Both the position numbers and the translations under genes were made by a program. DNA of 64,000 nucleotides from Marinobacter sp. SS21 (lineage in GTDB: Bacteria; Pseudomonadota; Gammaproteobacteria; Pseudomonadales; Oleiphilaceae), in the NCBI RefSeq assembly GCF_028369065.1, contig NZ_JAQNDA010000010.1:62001-126000 (forward strand). The letters run 5' to 3'. Under the pieces are notes generated by a model that was not told the DNA's origin, did not search any database, and was given only the letters and a program-made list of their open reading frames with translations. This document shows positions 47,526-55,677 of this stretch, in pieces. Numbering within the stretch: position 1 is the stretch's first letter; every line of letters starts with the position of its first letter.

Positions 47526-47843
47526 TGAGCCAATTTACCTTCTACGAAAACACAGATAAAACCACCAAAAAGGCATATCCATTTTTTTTTGGATGTTCAA
47601 ACTGACCTCATATCTGTATTGAATTCCAGAATTGTGATTCCAGTAATTCCTGCGCAGAATCTTGAGAGCGAAGCACCCGAACGTCTATGTCCAATTTTTC
47701 AAATTGACAGCAATGAATACGCGCTACTTACACATCAGCTGACCAGTGCTCCCGCATCGATTTTGAGACGTCCCATCGAAAACCTGGAAGCTTTTCGCGA
47801 TGAAATTATCAATGCGATAGACTTTTTGATTACAGGCATTTAA
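47525..47843 (+). pseudogene. ccdB: CcdB gyrase toxin gene, frameshifted
   Basis: GTG 47525 opens MSQFTFYENTDKTTKKAYPF, the normal CcdB start, but a run of nine T at 47582-47590 throws the frame into an early stop (FFGCSN*). In the +1 frame the protein resumes as LDVQTDLISVLNSRIVIPVI and runs to 47843 with a complete C-terminus including FRDEIINAIDFLITGI. Eight T would restore a normal CcdB of about 105 residues. The toxin is thus inactive, unless the run is a sequencing error or slippage restores frame. Confidence 0.85.
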
Positions 47844-47854
47844 CGAGGCCGTAG

Positions 47855-48553
47855 AAAAACGCTCCCGAGAGCCCCTTCCCACCGCCTGTCGCGGAGTTGC
47901 AGGGCGAGCCACAGGGCAAACTGAAGATCAGCAGCCCGATGTCCTTCGGCCGGCTACACATTGCCCCGCTGATCCCGAAAATGCTGAAGCGCTACCCCAA
48001 ACTCGACATCGAGCTGCTGATGGACGACCGTCCCGTGGACCTCGTTGCCGAAGGCATCGACATTGCGATCAGAAGTGGCTTCGCAGGGCTGCCGGATTCG
48101 GCGCTTGTGGCCCGTAAGCTGGCGCCATTGCGACAGGCCGTCTTCGCGTCACCGGATTACGGCAAGGAGCAGCCGCTCCCTCAAACGCCAGCAGAACTGA
48201 CTGAACACAACTGCATTCTGTTCAGCTATTCCCGGGACAGCAACGTGTGGACGTTTGAGCGCGACGGAGCATCGGAAACCGTAGAAGTGACCGGCACCTA
48301 TCGCATCAACAACAGCGAAGCCATCCTGGCGGCCATCCTCGAAGGCATCGGCGTCGGCCGACTGCCAACCTTTGTCGCCGGCCCCTTACTCAAATCGGGA
48401 CAGCTGATTGACCTGTTCCCGCACTACCGCATCCCCGACCACACCCTTTATGCGGTGTTCCCCGAGCGACAGTATCTACCGGCGAAGGTGCGGGTGTTCC
48501 TGGAGTTTGCCTTGGAATATCTTGGAGGGGACGAACCGTACTGGGATGTCTGA
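47855..48553 (+). pseudogene. LysR-family regulator lacking the DNA-binding domain
   Basis: The frame reads VAELQGEPQGKLKISSPMSF and continues through a complete LysR effector-binding domain to 48553. The 60-90 N-terminal residues with the helix-turn-helix are absent; upstream the frame is closed by TAG at 47852. The break falls right after ccdB, so insertion of the toxin-antitoxin segment probably removed the 5' part. A short product starting at TTG 47897 would be unable to bind DNA. Confidence 0.82.
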
Positions 48554-49016
48554 AGGAGTCGTAAGGCCGGAAAAGGAGTGAGCATTTCGGCGATTCAGGA
48601 CAAACGGTGAATGTATGCTATCGAGAGCACAAGTTCTGAGTCCCTGAATTCAGGTCAAAAATGGCTGGTTTCACTGCTGGCGAACCTTAGATCAACCGCG
48701 CCAAAAATACTGTTCGAGGATCAATGGCTTTAATGCTTGCAAATCTTCCTCTGCCAAAAAATCATGGGTTGCTCTGACCGAAGCCTCCCAAATTTCTAAC
48801 AGCTTGAGGTGATCTGCTTTTTCGACAACATCAATATTCATCACTTATCTCGATTGAAACTTAACGCCTTGGCTCCTGACTTCAGACTTTGCGGCATTCC
48901 AGAGCGTCGATGTAACCAGAGGTCATGGACGCCCGCGCAACGCCGCGTCAACCCAGATCCACACTGGCGGGGGTGAGCACGCAGCATGCAACCCCAGGCA
49001 GCAGCAGTGAAGCCTA
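48554..49016. other. Decayed region between LysR remnant and tautomerase gene
   Basis: Apart from the GNAT fragment at 48692-48841, no coding region, RNA gene or clear repeat is supported in these 463 bases. Confidence 0.45.
48692..48841 (-). pseudogene. GNAT acetyltransferase gene fragment
   Basis: ATG 48841 opens a 49-codon frame with LLEIWEASVRATHDFLAEED, the start of YjaB-like GNAT acetyltransferases, then QALKPLILEQYF. After this the frame ends in WRG and a stop, while the +1 frame continues as GAVDLRFASSE before its own stop. The acetyl-CoA-binding part is missing. It is a decayed remnant. Confidence 0.7.
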
Positions 49017-49400
49017 TCAGGATGTGCGATTCAACCAGGCATCCTCCTCACCCGGCTCCGGCAGGATCTCCCCACCCTCCATGCTCCAGCTGGCGGGAAA
49101 ACCGATCAAACGTACCGACACCTGTGAAGCCGGCAATTCGGCCGCCTGCGCCACCCCGTCATGAATGGCGGCTTGCAGGCTGTCGGTCAGTTCCCGGTTG
49201 CGATTGCCACCACTGCGTACATTACCAATCACGGCCAGACGCTCACCATTACGGGTGCGCTGTCCGTGCAGGAACAACACATTTACAAACTCCGGCGGCG
49301 CCCCGGTTACATCGCAATGCACATCCGTGATTATGTCAGCTACAGCCTTACGCGCAGATACAGGCAAGGGTTGGGTGCAGGCCAAGGTATAAACAGGCAT
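49017..49400 (-). CDS. Tautomerase-superfamily protein with catalytic-type N-terminal proline
   Basis: The 127-residue protein begins Met-Pro-Val-Tyr; removal of Met would expose Pro1, the catalytic base of 4-oxalocrotonate tautomerase/MIF-type enzymes. The beta-alpha-beta pattern repeats (PVYTLACTQPLPVSARKAV, VNVLFLHGQRTRNGERLAV, LIGFPASWSMEGG). Length suggests a fused two-unit type, as in cis-CaaD-like or MIF-like members. ATG 49400 lies behind GGAGAGG. It is the last gene of the five-gene operon that begins at 51962. Confidence 0.75.
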   Translation of the reverse strand: MPVYTLACTQPLPVSARKAVADIITDVHCDVTGAPPEFVNVLFLHGQRTRNGERLAVIGNVRSGGNRNRELTDSLQAAIHDGVAQAAELPASQVSVRLIGFPASWSMEGGEILPEPGEEDAWLNRTS

Positions 49401-49419
49401 AGCGGGCTTTCCTCTCCGT

Positions 49420-49872
49420 TTAGCGGTTGGCCGAAAAAGCAAAAACTCCGCGGGTGACACGGACCCGCAGCGCGCGCATGGCGGCGCTTCCATAGAACTG
49501 GATGGCACCAGCGGCCGACAGCCGCTCGCGATTACTGGCCAGAAAGGTGCCAAACAGATCCTGCTCCAGCAATGCCAACATCAGGTGATCCGGATGTTGG
49601 CCGGTTTGCGCGCACCAGTCGTTGGCGCAGGCGGTGAGCATGGCAACACGCTTGGCCTGCGGAAAGTCGTTGGCGCACTCCAGAGTGACAATGGCGCTCT
49701 GGCTGGGCGCATAATTTGTGAACATCTGGTCGGGCTCGAACTCCATCCAGAACACCACCAGACGCTCATCGCCCACATGGGTGCGATAGTGCGCGCGCAC
49801 CATGGCTTCCAGTTCGCGCTGCTGCGCCGTGGAAAACTGCCCACGTACAGCACTGATTAACCCTTTCCTCAT
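49420..49872 (-). CDS. Tautomerase-like protein without Pro1
   Basis: The 150-residue protein has two beta-alpha-beta units like the tautomerase superfamily: KGLISAVRGQFSTAQQRELE and IVTLECANDFPQAKRVAMLT. The residue after Met is Arg, so the Pro1 chemistry is absent. The C-terminal part (LFGTFLASNRERLSAAG) resembles tautomerase ends. It could be a partner subunit of the tautomerase encoded 19 bases downstream. Family is inferred from pattern and pairing. Confidence 0.5.
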   Translation of the reverse strand: MRKGLISAVRGQFSTAQQRELEAMVRAHYRTHVGDERLVVFWMEFEPDQMFTNYAPSQSAIVTLECANDFPQAKRVAMLTACANDWCAQTGQHPDHLMLALLEQDLFGTFLASNRERLSAAGAIQFYGSAAMRALRVRVTRGVFAFSANR

Positions 49873-49909
49873 TAGCCTGCCCTCCGCGTTCCCCTTCCAG
49901 TCACCAACA

Positions 49910-50332
49910 TTAGCTCACTGCCATCAACGCTCGCACCGCCAGAACGATAAGAATCAGCGAGGCAGTGGTGAAGATCGTAAAGCGCTCTTCGATCACATTA
50001 CGCAACGACTGATGGAAACTGTGCGCCACACGCAGGCCCACATAGGCCCAGGCCAGCCACAGATCCATTACGCTAATGCCGGCCACTGCGAGCACCAGCA
50101 GCGTGGCATAGAACAGGATCGGCTGCTCCAGCAGGTTATGGTAATTATCCAGCTTCCAGCGCACAGGCAAAGGCAACGCCTTGGCATGTTCGTCGTTGGT
50201 TAGGGTGGAATCCAGTTTCTGACCCGCGCGCGATACCGCCCGTACGCGGCCTGCCACCATCCACAGCCACATGACCAGTGTCCACAGCACCAGCGCCATG
50301 GCCGGCATTAGTATCTCGCTTGCCATCACCAT
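49910..50332 (-). CDS. MAPEG-family membrane protein
   Basis: The 140-residue protein has four membrane helices and the MAPEG core: NYHNLLEQPILFYATLLVL and AWAYVGLRVAHSFHQS. The family includes microsomal glutathione transferases and related eicosanoid enzymes; bacterial members often act in glutathione-linked detoxification. ATG 50332 follows GGGGAG. It lies 32 bases after the SDR gene and 37 bases before the next, in one operon. Confidence 0.85.
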   Translation of the reverse strand: MVMASEILMPAMALVLWTLVMWLWMVAGRVRAVSRAGQKLDSTLTNDEHAKALPLPVRWKLDNYHNLLEQPILFYATLLVLAVAGISVMDLWLAWAYVGLRVAHSFHQSLRNVIEERFTIFTTASLILIVLAVRALMAVS

Positions 50333-50364
50333 TCATTCTCCCCGTTGTTTATCGGTAGCGGCGC

Positions 50365-51204
50365 TCACCAGTTTTCCTTGAATGGACGCAGGTCCAGCTC
50401 GTGGGTCCACACACTGCGATGCTGCTGATGCAGCTGCCAGTAGGTTTCGGCAATTGCCGTGGGACTCAACGCGCCATCTTCACCCTGGGCATCCAGATAG
50501 CCGGGTACGGAATCACGCAACCGGTCCCCATCCACGGCCCCATCGATGACCACATGGGCTACATGAATACCTTGCGGGCCGAATTCCCGGGCCAGCGACT
50601 GCGCCAGCATGCGCAGGCCGGCCTTGGCCTGGGCGAAGAGCGCAAAACCCGCCTTGCCGCGCAAGGAAGCCGACGCCCCGGTAAACAGCAAGGTGCCGTG
50701 ACCCTGTTCCACCATGGCGGCCAACGCCTGGCGCGCCACCTCAAACCCGGAAGCGGTATCCTGCAGCCAGGCGCTTTCCAACTTCTCTGGCGTGATGTCC
50801 AGAAACGGCTTCGGTCGGTTAGTACCCACGTTATGTACCACCAGATCAAGGGCGTAACCGTCGGAGGCAATCTGTTCGAAGACCTTCTGAATGCTCTCGG
50901 TACTGCGCGCATCCACAACAACAGCGGTGGCACTGTTTCCAATGTGCGCCGCGGTAGCGGCAATCTTTTCCACATTTCTGCCCGCCACAAACACGTGCAG
51001 GCCACCTTCGGCGGCCCGCTGGGCAACGGCGCCGCCAATGCCATTGGGGCTGCCGGCGCCGACAATCAACGCCGCGCGTGGGCGATTCAGTGCTTGCAGT
51101 TCGCGTTGCCGACGAGCTCGCCGACGGCCGTTCAACCGCTGGCGAATGAGGCGGCCAAAAAACTGCCGTGCGAGACCGCTGTCGTGATCCGTCTGCTTGC
51201 CCAT
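50365..51204 (-). CDS. Short-chain dehydrogenase-like protein with Tyr-to-Phe change
   Basis: The 279-residue protein has a basic N-terminal extension (about 43 residues) before the Rossmann motif IVGAGSPNGIGG (about 47-58). Ser178 (FTGAS) and Lys194 are in place, but the catalytic Tyr of YxxxK is Phe190 (FAQAK). The C-terminus HELDLRPFKE is shared with the next gene. The start overlaps the stop of that upstream gene by one base (TGATG), so the two are translationally coupled. Activity as an oxidoreductase is doubtful. Confidence 0.85.
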   Translation of the reverse strand: MGKQTDHDSGLARQFFGRLIRQRLNGRRRARRQRELQALNRPRAALIVGAGSPNGIGGAVAQRAAEGGLHVFVAGRNVEKIAATAAHIGNSATAVVVDARSTESIQKVFEQIASDGYALDLVVHNVGTNRPKPFLDITPEKLESAWLQDTASGFEVARQALAAMVEQGHGTLLFTGASASLRGKAGFALFAQAKAGLRMLAQSLAREFGPQGIHVAHVVIDGAVDGDRLRDSVPGYLDAQGEDGALSPTAIAETYWQLHQQHRSVWTHELDLRPFKENW

Positions 51205-51962
51205 CAGAACACTTCCTTGTACGGGCGCAGATCCAGCTCATGGGTCCAGGCGCTGCGCGGTTGTTCATGAAGCATCAAAAATTGCTTCGCTACTTCATCG
51301 GGTATCAGGGCGCCATCGGGGCCCTTGCGGCCGAGGGCAAACTTGCCGAGCCCGCCACCGAGCCCCTTGACAATGGCGCCATTGACCATGCCGTCGATCA
51401 CCACATGGCCCACATGAATACCCTGCGGGCTGAACTCACGGGCCATGGACTGTGCCATCGCGCGCAGCCCCGCCTTGGCGGCGGAGAAGCCGGCAAACAT
51501 TGGCTTGCCGCGCAGGGACGCACTAGCGCCTGTAAACAGAATGGTGCCGCGATGGCCCTCTGACCCCGGCCGCGCCAGCTGTCGGCGCAGCGCCTGCTGG
51601 CTGACCAGAAAGGCTCCGTAGACGCAGCGGCGCCAGTGACCGTCTTCATCATCTGGCTGGCTCTCCAGAAACGGTGTGGGAATGTTGCGACCGGTGTTGT
51701 AGACCACCAACGACGGCGACTGTCCGGCCTCATCCACCGCCGCAAACAGGCGTTCGATGTCATCGGCAGAGGTGCTGTCCAGGGCAACCGCAGTGGCCGC
51801 ACCGCCCTCGTCTTCGATCTCTGCCACGATGGTGTCCAGCTTTGCCGGCGTCCGCCCGGCGATAAACACGTGCAAGTCATGACGCGCCGCCAGACAGGCC
51901 ACCGACGCCCCAATGCCCTGGCGGTCACCCACCCCAACAATCACTGCTGCTGCCTTTGCCAT
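51204..51962 (-). CDS. Short-chain dehydrogenase-like protein, paralogue with Tyr-to-Phe change
   Basis: The 252-residue protein is the first gene of the operon and a paralogue of the one that follows. It has IVGVGDRQGIGAS (8-20), FTGASASLRGKP, and Phe159-x3-Lys163 (FSAAK) instead of Tyr-x3-Lys. The C-terminus is WTHELDLRPYKE. Both paralogues therefore share the altered active site and may form a heteromer. Divergent from the LysR gene at 52155, with a palindromic operator between. Confidence 0.85.
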   Translation of the reverse strand: MAKAAAVIVGVGDRQGIGASVACLAARHDLHVFIAGRTPAKLDTIVAEIEDEGGAATAVALDSTSADDIERLFAAVDEAGQSPSLVVYNTGRNIPTPFLESQPDDEDGHWRRCVYGAFLVSQQALRRQLARPGSEGHRGTILFTGASASLRGKPMFAGFSAAKAGLRAMAQSMAREFSPQGIHVGHVVIDGMVNGAIVKGLGGGLGKFALGRKGPDGALIPDEVAKQFLMLHEQPRSAWTHELDLRPYKEVF

Positions 51963-52074
51963 AACGCTGCCTTCCGAGCTCCTGTTGCCCTACCACCCAC
52001 CGCCAATCTATGCGGTGGTCGTCAGGATTACGGTAGGCTAGCTTGCAGGCCCGCACAATCGAATTATCCTTAGC

Positions 52075-52099
52075 CATGGATTAGCAAAGCTTATCCATG
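52075..52099. promoter_or_regulatory. Palindromic operator between SDR operon and LysR gene
   Basis: CATGGATTAGC (52075-52085) and GCTTATCCATG (52089-52099) form an 11-base inverted repeat with one mismatch around AAA. It lies 112 bases from the SDR start and 55 from the LysR start, a normal place for a LysR-type site. Confidence 0.7.
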
Positions 52100-52154
52100 T
52101 AATTTATAGTCAACAAACATCAGAATTTTGGCATAGAAAAACTAACTGAAAGCC

Positions 52155-53060
52155 ATGCGCAGTCAGCCCCCTCCAATGCAGTTTCTGCCGGCCTTTGAGG
52201 CTGCCGCCCGGCTATCCAGCTTCAAACTGGCCGCGGAGGAACTGAATGTAACCCCCTCGGCCATCAGCCAGCAAATCAAGGGGCTGGAGCAGCTGCTTGG
52301 CCACCCGCTGTTCGTTCGCCACCCCCGCGCGGTGGAACTCACCCGCGTGGGTCTGCGTTATTTTGAGCTGGCCAGCGAGATCATACGGCGCTACCGGGAT
52401 GGCCATCGCGCCATCAGCAACGACCTGCGTACTCCCACATTGCGAGTTTCCGCCATGACACTGGTGGCCTACGACCTGCTGATTCCAGCCCTACCCCGCT
52501 TCAACATCGCCCATCCGAACATCGACCTGCGTATTGAAACCAGCGAACTGCCGGTGGAGCTGGGTACCGAGCGCGATGACATTGCCGTGCGCGTGGGACC
52601 CGGCAACTGGCCCGGCCTCACCGCGCACAAGCTGTGTGATTTGAGTGTCACGGTAGTGGATAACGGCGCTGACCCGGACCTGGCACCGCTGCGCCCCGCC
52701 GATACCAATCAGCTGGCACGACTGACGCTGATACACAGCCGCACCCATGTGGACGACTGGGCCCAGGCCGCCCAAGCCATGGGCATTGACCTGAGCGCCA
52801 ATCCGCAGGTGTTCTTCAACGATTCCTTCTCGGCCGTTGCGGCCGCAGAAGCTGGCTCCGGCGTTGCCTTGGGCCTGCTGCCAATTATCCAGAAGCGCAT
52901 TGATGGGGGCAGCTTGCGGTCGCTGCTGGCAAGGCCCATCCCTATCGGGATGGGCATCTGGCTGGTGTACCCGCCAGCATTGGAGGAACATCCGGGCTTG
53001 CCGGCAGCTCGGCAATGGCTTGAAGACACGCTGGGCGGTCTATCGACCGCACCCGCATAA
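52155..53060 (+). CDS. LysR-family regulator (GcvA-like)
   Basis: The 301-residue protein has an N-terminal winged helix (about 8-67: FLPAFEAAARLSSFKLAAEE, VTPSAISQQIKGLEQLLG) and a complete effector-binding domain. It is divergent from the five-gene SDR/MAPEG/tautomerase operon and is the likely regulator of it through the palindrome at 52075-52099. The effector is unknown. Confidence 0.88.
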   Translation: MRSQPPPMQFLPAFEAAARLSSFKLAAEELNVTPSAISQQIKGLEQLLGHPLFVRHPRAVELTRVGLRYFELASEIIRRYRDGHRAISNDLRTPTLRVSAMTLVAYDLLIPALPRFNIAHPNIDLRIETSELPVELGTERDDIAVRVGPGNWPGLTAHKLCDLSVTVVDNGADPDLAPLRPADTNQLARLTLIHSRTHVDDWAQAAQAMGIDLSANPQVFFNDSFSAVAAAEAGSGVALGLLPIIQKRIDGGSLRSLLARPIPIGMGIWLVYPPALEEHPGLPAARQWLEDTLGGLSTAPA

Positions 53061-53206
53061 ACTACAACGACCCGCACTCGCCGACCGACGGATATGCGCT
53101 AACGTGCCACAGGCATTTGTGATCTATGCAAACATATCAATGAAAACCGGGACAGAATTAGTTTTCGAAAATAGCCGAACCGGTGTTCCCAACCCCATTA
53201 CCAATA

Positions 53207-54247
53207 TCAGGCACCGAACAACTGCTGCCGGTAATCGCTGGGGGTCAATCCAGTCCATTTCCTGAACGCCTTGTCGAATGCACTCAGCTCTGCGAAATGC
53301 AGCCGGTACGCAACCTGCTCAATCCCGAGAGCGGGGTCCGCCAATAAACGCAGGGCAAAATCCCGCTTCAGACTGTTGAGGATGTCACTATACGTCGTGC
53401 CCTCTTTCTTGAGCTTGCGCCAGTACAGGTTCTCCGATAGTCCCAGTCTGCCTGCGATAGCACTTTGTGCGAGCCAACCCTCTTCCCGGTTTAGAACCAG
53501 CAGCCGTCGGGTTTGCGCGGTGAAAGGTTCCGAGGTATTCCGCACCAGCATCATGTTGTGGTTGTCCCGCAGCATCAGGCGGACCTGGTCCTCGGTGGCG
53601 GTAAACGGGACGTCGACGGAGGGTGCATCGAACACTATCTGGTTCACCGGGGCGGAGAACACCAGGTTGTCGCCAAACAGATACTGTAGATGACTGTCTC
53701 TTGGCAACTCCGGGAAGCTGAAATGGACGGCCTTGGGCTTGAGTTCCTCACCGATGAACCAGCTGATCAGCCGCAGCCAGATCAACAGCATGCTCTGGTA
53801 AATAAAGCGATAGCTGATCGGCGCGCGTTCGTCGAACCTCAATAGGAGGGTAACGGTGCCCGCAGAGCGCTGGAGTTCCCAGCGAAACTGGTCGGTGAAC
53901 AGCCCAAAGAAAAGATTGCCGTAATCCGTCAATGACTGCAGGGAACGGCAGCCAACCCCACCGATGGCGAATACCCCAAAGGCCCGGCGAGGGATCGGGG
54001 CCTCCAGAAAGCCCAGGAACAGGTCCCCGCACTCCGCCATGACCCGTCGAACAAATCCCCCGTACTCCAGAACGGACAAACGGTGCCCGCTGACGGCCAG
54101 TTGCCGGCGGGAGAGGCCTTCCTGGGCCAGCAACCGTTCAGCGGTATTTGACGCCATCCCCACCCCTTCCAGTACATCAGTCAGAAAGGCGACGGGAATG
54201 GTCTGGGTCATCAGCAGGTCTTGCAGTGACCTGTAGGTGGACGTCAT
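53207..54247 (-). CDS. AraC-family regulator with OruR-like N-terminal domain
   Basis: The 346-residue protein has an N-terminal Arabinose_bd-like sensing domain (about 20-215) and a C-terminal AraC DNA-binding domain (about 245-340), with LAQSAIAGRLGLSENLYWRK and AYRLHFAELSAFDKAFRKWT. ATG 54247 follows AGGAAG; the frame upstream is rejected. It is divergent from the Rieske oxygenase gene and probably controls it. Inverted repeats lie between the two. Confidence 0.87.
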   Translation of the reverse strand: MTSTYRSLQDLLMTQTIPVAFLTDVLEGVGMASNTAERLLAQEGLSRRQLAVSGHRLSVLEYGGFVRRVMAECGDLFLGFLEAPIPRRAFGVFAIGGVGCRSLQSLTDYGNLFFGLFTDQFRWELQRSAGTVTLLLRFDERAPISYRFIYQSMLLIWLRLISWFIGEELKPKAVHFSFPELPRDSHLQYLFGDNLVFSAPVNQIVFDAPSVDVPFTATEDQVRLMLRDNHNMMLVRNTSEPFTAQTRRLLVLNREEGWLAQSAIAGRLGLSENLYWRKLKKEGTTYSDILNSLKRDFALRLLADPALGIEQVAYRLHFAELSAFDKAFRKWTGLTPSDYRQQLFGA

Positions 54248-54309
54248 AGCTTCTTCCTGGATTGCATCTTGTTTCTGAAAATCTACCCGGAATTGCAATG
54301 ATTGGACAA

Positions 54310-54362
54310 GTGACGTGCAGGATTGAAACCTGTTTTTCGACCTAACCGGCCGGTAACGTCAC
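54310..54362. promoter_or_regulatory. Nested inverted repeats between araC-type gene and Rieske gene
   Basis: GTGACGT (54310-54316) pairs with ACGTCAC (54356-54362). Inside are CAGG-N7-CCTG (about 54318-54332) and the palindrome ACCGGCCGGT (54345-54354). These may be operator sites for the divergent pair. Confidence 0.45.
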
Positions 54363-54443
54363 AGGTAAAGGGTCCGTGCACGAACCGCTGCACGATTCGG
54401 GTGAATCATTCTTAACGTATTTCGCAAATCCTGTGAGGGTCCC

Positions 54444-55613
54444 ATGAACCGGTCCGACGAACACCAGTTGTTGATGCAATGCCTTAGCCTGCTGGAAGAA
54501 AAATCCACGACGCTGTCTCCGCAGAGCCACGCTTCACCAACGGACCGCTACACCGACCCGGATCGTTTTGCACAAGAACTGAAGGCCATTCATCAGCGGC
54601 TTCCTATCGCTTACCTGCACAGCAGTGAGCTGCCCGAGCCTCATCATTTCCGGACGATTGACACCCATGTTGGCGCTGTTCTGTTCACCCGCGGGGAAGA
54701 CGGCAACGTCAACGCCTTTCACAACGTGTGTCGCCACCGCGGTGCCCAGGTCGAGTCCCGGGCATCCGGCTGCGCCAAAGCCTTCTCCTGCCCTTACCAC
54801 GCCTGGCGTTACAGTGCAGAGGGCGAGCTGATCTCGGTGCCGTTTGAGCAAACCTGCTTTCCGGATTTGAACAAAAGCGAGCGTGGCCTGGTGGCCATTC
54901 CCTGCATCGAGGCCTACGGTTTCATCTGGCTGTGTCCCGAGGCAGACTCCCGGGAAGCCGCGGAACAACAGGTGGCGCAGCACTTTGAACCGGTATCCGC
55001 CGATCTGTCGTGGCTGGGGTTAGACCAACTACACACCTTCGACCAACACCGCCGACGCTGGCGCTGTAACTGGAAAATCGTCAACGAGGGCGGCCTGGAA
55101 ACCTACCATTTCAAGTTCGCCCATAAGGACAGCATTGGCCCTTACTTCCTGAGCAATACCTGCGTAACCGATCAACTCGGCGCGCATTTCCGGGTCGTGA
55201 TGCCCACGGAAAAACTGAAGGAGGTCACCGAGGCGTCACTGGCCGATACCCGACTGAGAGACATCACCCACATCGTCTACGGACTGGCACCGCAAACCAC
55301 CTTCCTGGTTCAGAAGGCTCATATCGACTGGATTCAAATGATTCCCGTCTGCGTCGATGAAACCGACATCATCATGACGTCGCTCATTCCGACACCGCGC
55401 GAGGAGCTGAGCGCAGAAGAACACGCCTACTGGCAACGCAATCTGGAGATTTCCATCGCCACCCTCGACGAAGATTTCGAGCTTGGCCAATCCATCCAGG
55501 CTGGCCTGAACAGTGGCGCGAATCAAAGCCTGACCTTTGGCCGCAACGAAGGGGCACTGGCCGCCTATAACCGCTGGGTGGAGGATCAGCTTCAGGCATT
55601 CAACAACGGATGA
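54444..55613 (+). CDS. Rieske non-haem iron oxygenase, alpha subunit
   Basis: The 389-residue protein has a Rieske [2Fe-2S] site, CRH (Cys96, His98) and CPYH (Cys116, His119). The catalytic domain has NEGGLETYHFKFAH with His222 and His227 as iron ligands, and EDFELGQSIQAG near the end supplying the acidic ligand region. Homologues hydroxylate aromatic rings or demethylate quaternary amines (GbcA, CntA type). No dedicated reductase gene is adjacent. A PhyH dioxygenase gene follows by 64 bases and an AraC regulator is divergent. Substrate not determined. Confidence 0.88.
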   Translation: MNRSDEHQLLMQCLSLLEEKSTTLSPQSHASPTDRYTDPDRFAQELKAIHQRLPIAYLHSSELPEPHHFRTIDTHVGAVLFTRGEDGNVNAFHNVCRHRGAQVESRASGCAKAFSCPYHAWRYSAEGELISVPFEQTCFPDLNKSERGLVAIPCIEAYGFIWLCPEADSREAAEQQVAQHFEPVSADLSWLGLDQLHTFDQHRRRWRCNWKIVNEGGLETYHFKFAHKDSIGPYFLSNTCVTDQLGAHFRVVMPTEKLKEVTEASLADTRLRDITHIVYGLAPQTTFLVQKAHIDWIQMIPVCVDETDIIMTSLIPTPREELSAEEHAYWQRNLEISIATLDEDFELGQSIQAGLNSGANQSLTFGRNEGALAAYNRWVEDQLQAFNNG

Positions 55614-55677
55614 AGGACTGGCGTGGGTGTGCAGTGGATCGCGCCCTGCCCAAGACAACCAACAAGAGGCTCTGCCA

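Noticed and set aside
47525..47843. Programmed frameshifting to make CcdB
   Set aside because: A T9 run could allow slippage, but no stimulatory structure was seen; simple inactivation or sequencing error is more likely.
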